A stretch of 9,894 bases of DNA from an uncultured Bacilli bacterium (GTDB lineage Bacteria > Bacillota_I > Bacilli_A > RF39 > UBA660), in assembly GCA_947630865.1 (NCBI GenBank), contig CANRJE010000049.1, forward strand, positions 1-9,894, read 5' to 3'. The position numbers were made by a program, and so were the translations under genes. Positions 8,501 to 9,894 of the stretch are shown here, piece after piece; position 1 is the first letter of the stretch, and every line of letters begins with the position of its first letter. Under the pieces are notes generated by a model, which saw only the letters and a list, made by a program, of their open reading frames with translations, did no database searches and was not told where the DNA came from.

Positions 8501-9825
8501 ATACCTGCACTATAAGCATTACTTAACATTCTTCTTGCATATGTTTCTCCACCTGCAATCTCTTGCATATATCCTGCACACTTTGCTGCTTCTTCTGCTG
8601 TCATATCTCCTGTTACAACTAAAACATCATAGTATTTAACAGGTACATTTGAATGAGCCATCATATCTTCAATTTCTGCTCTTTGTTCTGCTGTTATTAA
8701 TCCATCATTTTCAAAGTTATTTAAATCTTCTTTTGTTATATCACTATATGATGCTATTACAGTTTGCAATAATGTTTGAATTGTCTGCATTTCATAGTCA
8801 TTGACAGTCATACTATAATCACCAGTAAAATATGAACGTACATTATCAAACCAACTAATAAATCCTTCATATCCACCAGTAGCATAGGCTGCTACACATT
8901 CAGCTAACCAACCTTTTTGTTCTACAATAAACTCAAATTTTTCGTATCCTAGTTCACTTCCATGAATTGCATCATAAGTTCTTAATTCCATGATATGTAA
9001 AAAATCACTTGCTTTATTAGTACCTTCATTATAAAGAAAATATTTATAAGCTAGTTTATCTGCATTACTCATATACTTGTAATCACTTTCAAGAATATTT
9101 GTTAAATCAAAACTTATATTTTGAGAAGATACTACATTATTTAATCTTAAAAACTGTTCTAAGCTTCCTACTTCTTGCTTAGCAATATTTATAAATTCAT
9201 CAGTACTTAAATCGATAAAATTAACATTACTTTCTTTCAATAAATCCAATAAACTTATCCAATTTAAAGGCTTATCCCGATTTCCTTCAATCGCATAAAA
9301 TTCCGAAATTAATAAATATACTTCATTCATAGTACATGTTGTTAAATCAATATTTTTACTTGTTGCAAAATCTATTATTTCATCAAATGTTGGATCTTCA
9401 ACATCTCCCATTTCAAATGCATATGAATAACTTAATTGAAAATCAATCTCATTAAATTCATACTCCATATTTCTTCGATGCTCAGTAATAGCAGCAGTTA
9501 TACTATAATCCTCATTTCGATTTTTATTCTCTTCCGTAGATGTTCTTAAATATGAAAAAAAATCTTGAATTTCAGAATATGTATTAAATGTTACTTGTTC
9601 TCCATTGATATCATATGTAGCCATTAACGGAGTTTCATAATCCCATATTCCAGCTCGCAGCAAACGGCTTTCATAATCACTTAAAGTTTCTCGTTCCCAA
9701 GCATCAATCAAACTATTCTCGCTATCGTAATTAATTTGATTTTCAACTCTTTCTAAGGCTAATTCAGCTTGTCTATCTTCTAATTCATTTATTTCTTTTT
9801 TATTGTTGTATGCAAATAAAAACAT
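2542..9825 (-). CDS. Giant multidomain protein, 2427 aa, with zincin-like and C-terminal papain-like protease domains; polymorphic-toxin/effector-like
   Basis: One uninterrupted reading frame ending in TAA 2544-2542. I do not recognise the full-length family. Order of parts: helical N-terminus (1-430); Gly-rich hydrophobic segment (437-514); acidic repeat-bearing linker (640-850); coiled coil (855-945); linker (945-1000); helical region (1000-1340); zincin-like domain with HELNH 1406-1410; repeat-bearing linker (1596-1670); 26-residue-period helical solenoid (1735-2007); helical region (2020-2170); papain-like domain (2175-2427) with Cys2190 and His2383. There are only nine Cys, and no Trp between 528 and 2315. 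No clear signal peptide, LPxTG or HINT domain is seen. Known biology: bacterial polymorphic toxins and effectors combine long spacers, internal peptidases and a C-terminal enzymatic domain, often papain-fold. Inference: this is such a protein, acting on a target cell or host protein. The start is doubtful: there is no Shine-Dalgarno at ATG 9825 and the frame is open upstream to TAA 9880-9882, so the true N-terminus may differ. Alternative: a prophage-derived structural/effector fusion. Confidence 0.9.
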   Translation of the reverse strand: MFLFAYNNKKEINELEDRQAELALERVENQINYDSENSLIDAWERETLSDYESRLLRAGIWDYETPLMATYDINGEQVTFNTYSEIQDFFSYLRTSTEENKNRNEDYSITAAITEHRRNMEYEFNEIDFQLSYSYAFEMGDVEDPTFDEIIDFATSKNIDLTTCTMNEVYLLISEFYAIEGNRDKPLNWISLLDLLKESNVNFIDLSTDEFINIAKQEVGSLEQFLRLNNVVSSQNISFDLTNILESDYKYMSNADKLAYKYFLYNEGTNKASDFLHIMELRTYDAIHGSELGYEKFEFIVEQKGWLAECVAAYATGGYEGFISWFDNVRSYFTGDYSMTVNDYEMQTIQTLLQTVIASYSDITKEDLNNFENDGLITAEQRAEIEDMMAHSNVPVKYYDVLVVTGDMTAEEAAKCAGYMQEIAGGETYARRMLSNAYSAGISTGNMIVSMAISNITGLGFLGQAAMFLSSAGGTYRELRRNGYSWTESFFVGNVMGGMEVGTEKLLGGLSGLSDKALDASETANMNWKQVLYNLLVESPKDEMEEEVFQLFVGDFVEAALTGQEYNLTDEIMQIPDTLLSTYFSTVGSNAPMYVPGAISGAIKGHQKALNLNVGGISISFTNNEMMKFINEDGTMNGEAFKDAVNKKVSDAKGKGLSSPDVKAIEAAVEDLGIKTEDTNVAGTTNEPKTDVTPRASNDTEEARGELFGLKKELSDANAEVTEESKAGTDTDLDEKEQKVDTPETISNPKLKSTVDVTPSTSTDTEEAREELFGLKKELAAENKTETDGDLEAEKARRIEEATKAVEGMKLNSPEFSNSSDALNVETNEDAKTKPAEIKNPKFKEFMETEIPNYQNGLSQENVNQVEKLYDTVQVGLEAVNALNRQCDQLEARLDSATNSLEVNYYKAQLDQTYKLYNQESEKLKENQYQLYTLTGKLNRETAISIATENADANTQNVEVEKNTDTLETPSLESEKNDAESPSLDINSNAEITKPSFNLNEETVHNVENLASVFEGKKVIETALSKIADAFVSVYGEKYRAKIEDTLNKILLVPYIMPSNIKIVLGNIKKTISNDLKIQFLNQIGVEANDSNIQNYFGSLALDSSSKIADLYKIINTMKTRELTPYEKDSLIRNLQKLTGADVNVNNYQEYLAFYENYQSNYQAMMDAFNEKMSEYNDQKLMVDNYEKTKKKLNNKYNYIFYDSIKGILSEADQLILEKYHDNPENFNYRELSIGNNFSLDNASLLSYFSQESMEQLQNGTSDEIRVIQIKQMEYFQNMGLDLGYDYEAYMNYPNISEYMPSANEIASIIEARENALLAFSNELITSTPLYSENALEVANAGMDALEILGGRFMFYTDELPRISRYQSGVVGTMVIPTVSPDGSFHAALLFNLGNADSFVDQKLFHELNHVVETALQNFDQESGNFAIGTGFETLEGSFNENNTDTQSTKPQKRSYEMLSEIVNELLAQEVHQAANNESTYVFNNPDNTKIKFSTQYELVKSLVEGFYNEFNSVIKEARISNNLDLLLDTVGSENLAELNDLVKEFYRNFNQIKYGEMMIAKRNGETTEATILYDGLVQKAQNILDNMKQFANKNSDTDLETEEATKAVEGMKINSPEFANLSDASDVNVDTDSKSSNVETNAPNLDTDKTTDEIETLSVDANTETENSSSPNVILNALGNIADSKVSDLIVNHNLQDIATPNDISLLEEISKLGDYEADGIVLNKAKVGLILQLSSPELRAASLAFYTNSAAIAGLTDLKNPTSVDRALKYIVDPKTRNSVLQTFVPPDIAMKYITSIDAIEVRYGIITKLATDQEKFAAIKYLNNDSSQIALLLQYDITSDEYKEQGLKFLTRDYDKKSVILSMTSSDLKLKYLDTISNDNYRYEIVKSLEPEYRFEGLNKITEAENLIKSLELLESSSEKFEVIKRIAKLSDKIDAIEKISLEDKKYIVENSDDDLLKAYALAAIDDNEYKLEKLKELTKPGQIIALASIKDANLRDQICSQYGISIDFIGKMILEMFNSTELNYNRHFSKEFNNILLKPFNAIRNYFSNFANGILGYYGADQNATRKYISYKIIDKSYIYNHLEEYKNFLKTKCGYSDSDVDMHIKALDAASECRLGQLKIFKDFISEMVNNDPIAYKQAYESLIDVEPIVESVYSRLQNKLQSLGVNSPVEQRKILNCINTTGICAYASVANMFYALYENNPEGFKKDFGYDMIIDIDGSKHLNSSEFLLDLYIYANSNKIRTDGKELFTFKDDGTLSVADAFKNLEDIKTSEQYNISGMIGGRGFIDDNVINSFLKSKGINYEFSSETWTESYSEFYKEGFKDPEKIIEFISREKQKGNLVSLGVYRSNHAEFRFVPNMESDTEVITTNNWNEGAGHAVFVTGIDSEYVYVASWGEEYKIKLTDFVDANFSVNSISIKKTT
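2545..3303 (-). other. C-terminal papain-like cysteine protease domain (residues about 2175-2427)
   Basis: The segment NCINTTGICAYASVANMFYAL places Cys2190 in a context like papain's G-x-C-W-A-F-S-A. EGAGHAVFVTGID puts His2383 in the G-H-A-V-x-V-x-G-[YID] signature, and YVYVASWGEEYKI resembles the NSWG block. The order Cys, His, SWG and the spacing of about 190 residues fit the papain/C39-like fold. The residue before SWG is Ala2398 where papain has the catalytic Asn, so the third catalytic residue may be elsewhere or absent. Position at the extreme C-terminus matches the warhead position of polymorphic toxins. Papain-fold toxins can be proteases, deamidases or transglutaminase-like; substrate unknown. 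Confidence 0.75.
3805..4623 (-). repeat. Alpha-helical solenoid of 26-residue repeats (residues about 1735-2007)
   Basis: Successive units begin near residues 1787, 1813, 1841, 1867, 1893, 1918 and 1944 (steps 26, 28, 26, 26, 25, 26), with earlier, less regular units from about 1735. A typical unit is a Ser/Thr/Asp/Glu turn, a helix with a KYL/KYI/KFL-like core, a short Asp/Asn-rich turn, and a second helix ending in an Ile/Leu-rich motif (examples: KLKYLDTISNDNYRYEIVKSL split over two helices; IAMKYITSIDAIEVRYGII). This is a bihelical superhelix like HEAT, TPR or PUF-class repeats, though I cannot name the family. Such solenoids usually bind protein or peptide, and it sits directly before the protease-like domain, so target recognition is a reasonable guess. 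Confidence 0.7.
4969..5019 (-). repeat. Linker repeat B, copy 2 (residues 1603-1619)
   Basis: Encodes EEATKAVEGMKINSPEF, identical to copy 1 (residues 800-816) except Ile for Leu. The two copies differ at 4 of 51 bases, three of them synonymous. Copy 2 follows a DTDLE motif and leads into a Ser/Asp/Asn/Thr-rich linker, as copy 1 does. It lies between the zincin-like domain and the solenoid. Confidence 0.9.
5401..5808 (-). other. Zincin-like metallopeptidase domain, HExxH at residues 1406-1410
   Basis: The sequence LFHELNHVVE gives H1406-E1407-L-N-H1410, the zinc-binding active-site helix of zincins (codons at 5610-5596). It is preceded by a strand-like SFHAALLFNLG, as expected for the edge strand. 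A helix about 50 residues later, SYEMLSEIVNELLAQEV, offers Glu1461 or Glu1465 as third zinc ligand in an E-x3-E arrangement of gluzincin type. HExxH occurs by chance in large proteins, but hydrophobic residues on both sides and the following Glu helix make a real domain likely. Possible roles: processing of this protein itself, or a second toxic activity. Confidence 0.6.
6991..7263 (-). other. Coiled-coil segment (residues about 855-945)
   Basis: A long Gln/Glu/Leu/Lys-rich helix without Pro or Gly interruptions except at the ends, with heptad-like spacing of Leu, Val and Tyr (for example NALNRQCDQLEARLDSATNSL and DQTYKLYNQESEKLKENQYQL). It is flanked on both sides by acidic low-complexity linkers, consistent with a stalk or oligomerisation part. 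Confidence 0.6.
7378..7428 (-). repeat. Linker repeat B, copy 1 (residues 800-816)
   Basis: Encodes EEATKAVEGMKLNSPEF, repeated about 800 residues later as copy 2. It comes after a TDGDLEAE motif and is followed by a Ser/Asn/Asp stretch with SSDALNVET, matched loosely by LSDASDVNVDT after copy 2. A Pro-containing INxPK-type motif (IKNPKFK at 838-844) follows. Confidence 0.9.
7489..7560 (-). repeat. Linker repeat A, copy 2 (residues 756-779)
   Basis: Encodes DVTPxxxxDTEEARxELFGLKKEL. The final 48 bases (from the DTEEAR codons) differ from copy 1 at only two positions. The copies are 195 bases apart start to start, in register, within the acidic linker. Such near-identical spacing units suggest recent duplication or gene conversion inside the linker. 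Confidence 0.9.
7684..7755 (-). repeat. Linker repeat A, copy 1 (residues 691-714)
   Basis: First copy of the DVTP-(4 residues)-DTEEAR-x-ELFGLKKEL unit. It has Gly where copy 2 has Glu in the central helix. After it comes a TDTDLDE motif and ISNPKLK, which are echoed by TDGDLEAE and IKNPKFK after copy 2, so the duplicated unit may be longer than the clearly conserved core. Confidence 0.9.
8284..8517 (-). other. Gly-rich hydrophobic segment, possible membrane-interacting region (residues about 437-514)
   Basis: The only strongly hydrophobic part of the giant protein. A stretch around residues 441-474 (GISTGNMIVSMAISNITGLG, then FLGQAAMFLSSAGG) is long enough to cross a membrane as one or two helices, followed by ESFFVGNVMGGMEVGTEKLLGGLSG. 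Gly/Ala-rich helices of this style occur in phage tail or capsid-linked giant proteins and in translocation regions of toxins; which applies here cannot be decided by eye. Confidence 0.5.
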
Positions 9826-9894
9826 TGCTAAGACATATGTGTTATTTGTTTTTAAACATTCTTCTATTCTTTCTCTATCTTAATCGCTTACACC
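9826..9894 (-). other. Upstream edge of the giant gene: open frame, in-frame TAA, no clear promoter or ribosome binding site
   Basis: Reading toward the ATG at 9825, the giant gene's frame is open from TAA 9882-9880 as DRERIEECLKTNNTYVLA, containing no ATG, GTG or TTG. No Shine-Dalgarno lies 5-10 bases before ATG 9825. A separate ATG at 9859-9857 with a purine-rich leader opens only MFKNK-stop in another frame; removing one base from its A-run would join it to the giant frame as MFKTNNTYVLAMFLFAY. No TATAAT-like box is seen. Whether another gene ends at the window edge cannot be decided. Confidence 0.5.

Noticed and set aside
9842..9859. Programmed frameshift from the MFKNK mini-frame into the giant frame
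   Set aside because: The shift needed is +1, and no canonical slippery heptamer in the right phase or stimulatory structure is visible; kept only as an alternative in the 5'-end finding.
1..9894. CRISPR array, tRNA, rRNA, insertion sequence, attachment site
   Set aside because: No regularly spaced direct repeats with unique spacers, no cloverleaf-like segments, no transposase or integrase motifs; the repeats present are in-frame protein linker repeats.
1..9894. Mycoplasma-type code with TGA as Trp
   Set aside because: All Trp codons checked are TGG, the giant frame has no internal TGA, and the 236-aa gene ends in TGA followed directly by TAA.

Overview
The window is very AT-rich with short intergenic gaps, and all three genes are on the minus strand. 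Trp is TGG throughout and TGA is a true stop (gene 2 ends TGA-TAA), so the code is table 11. Together with the RNase R gene this points to a low-GC Bacillota or an Acholeplasma/RF39/Erysipelotrichales-like host rather than a Mycoplasma or Spiroplasma that reads TGA as Trp. That placement is inference; no marker in the window fixes the taxon.

Layout in the direction of transcription (right to left). 9825-2542 is one giant gene for a 2427-residue multidomain protein. 2503-1793 encodes an unrecognised 236-residue protein with its own ribosome binding site and extended -10 motif, ending in an intrinsic terminator at 1804-1766. 1723-1 is the 5' part of rnr (RNase R, exoribonuclease), with its own extended -10 just after that terminator; its 3' end is outside the window. 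No tRNA, rRNA, CRISPR array, insertion sequence or integrase is visible.

The giant protein is the notable object. From N to C terminus it has: a helical region (1-430); a Gly-rich hydrophobic segment (about 437-514); an acidic Thr/Ser/Glu-rich linker with two kinds of internal repeat (640-850); a coiled coil (855-945); a second linker; a helical region leading into a zincin-like domain with HELNH at 1406-1410; a third linker that reuses one of the repeats (1596-1670); an alpha-helical solenoid with a regular 26-residue period (about 1735-2007); and a C-terminal papain-like cysteine protease-like domain (about 2175-2427; Cys2190, His2383). This is the architecture of a polymorphic-toxin or effector-like protein: long delivery and spacer part, internal peptidase, C-terminal enzymatic warhead. 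The 236-residue product encoded 38 bp downstream is the natural candidate for an immunity or accessory partner, but only position supports this.

The 5' end of the giant gene is questionable. The annotated ATG has no Shine-Dalgarno, the frame stays open for 18 more codons upstream to a TAA at 9880-9882, and a small ATG with a purine-rich leader lies in another frame at 9859. The gene may be N-terminally truncated, split by a nonsense or frameshift change, or start in an unusual way.
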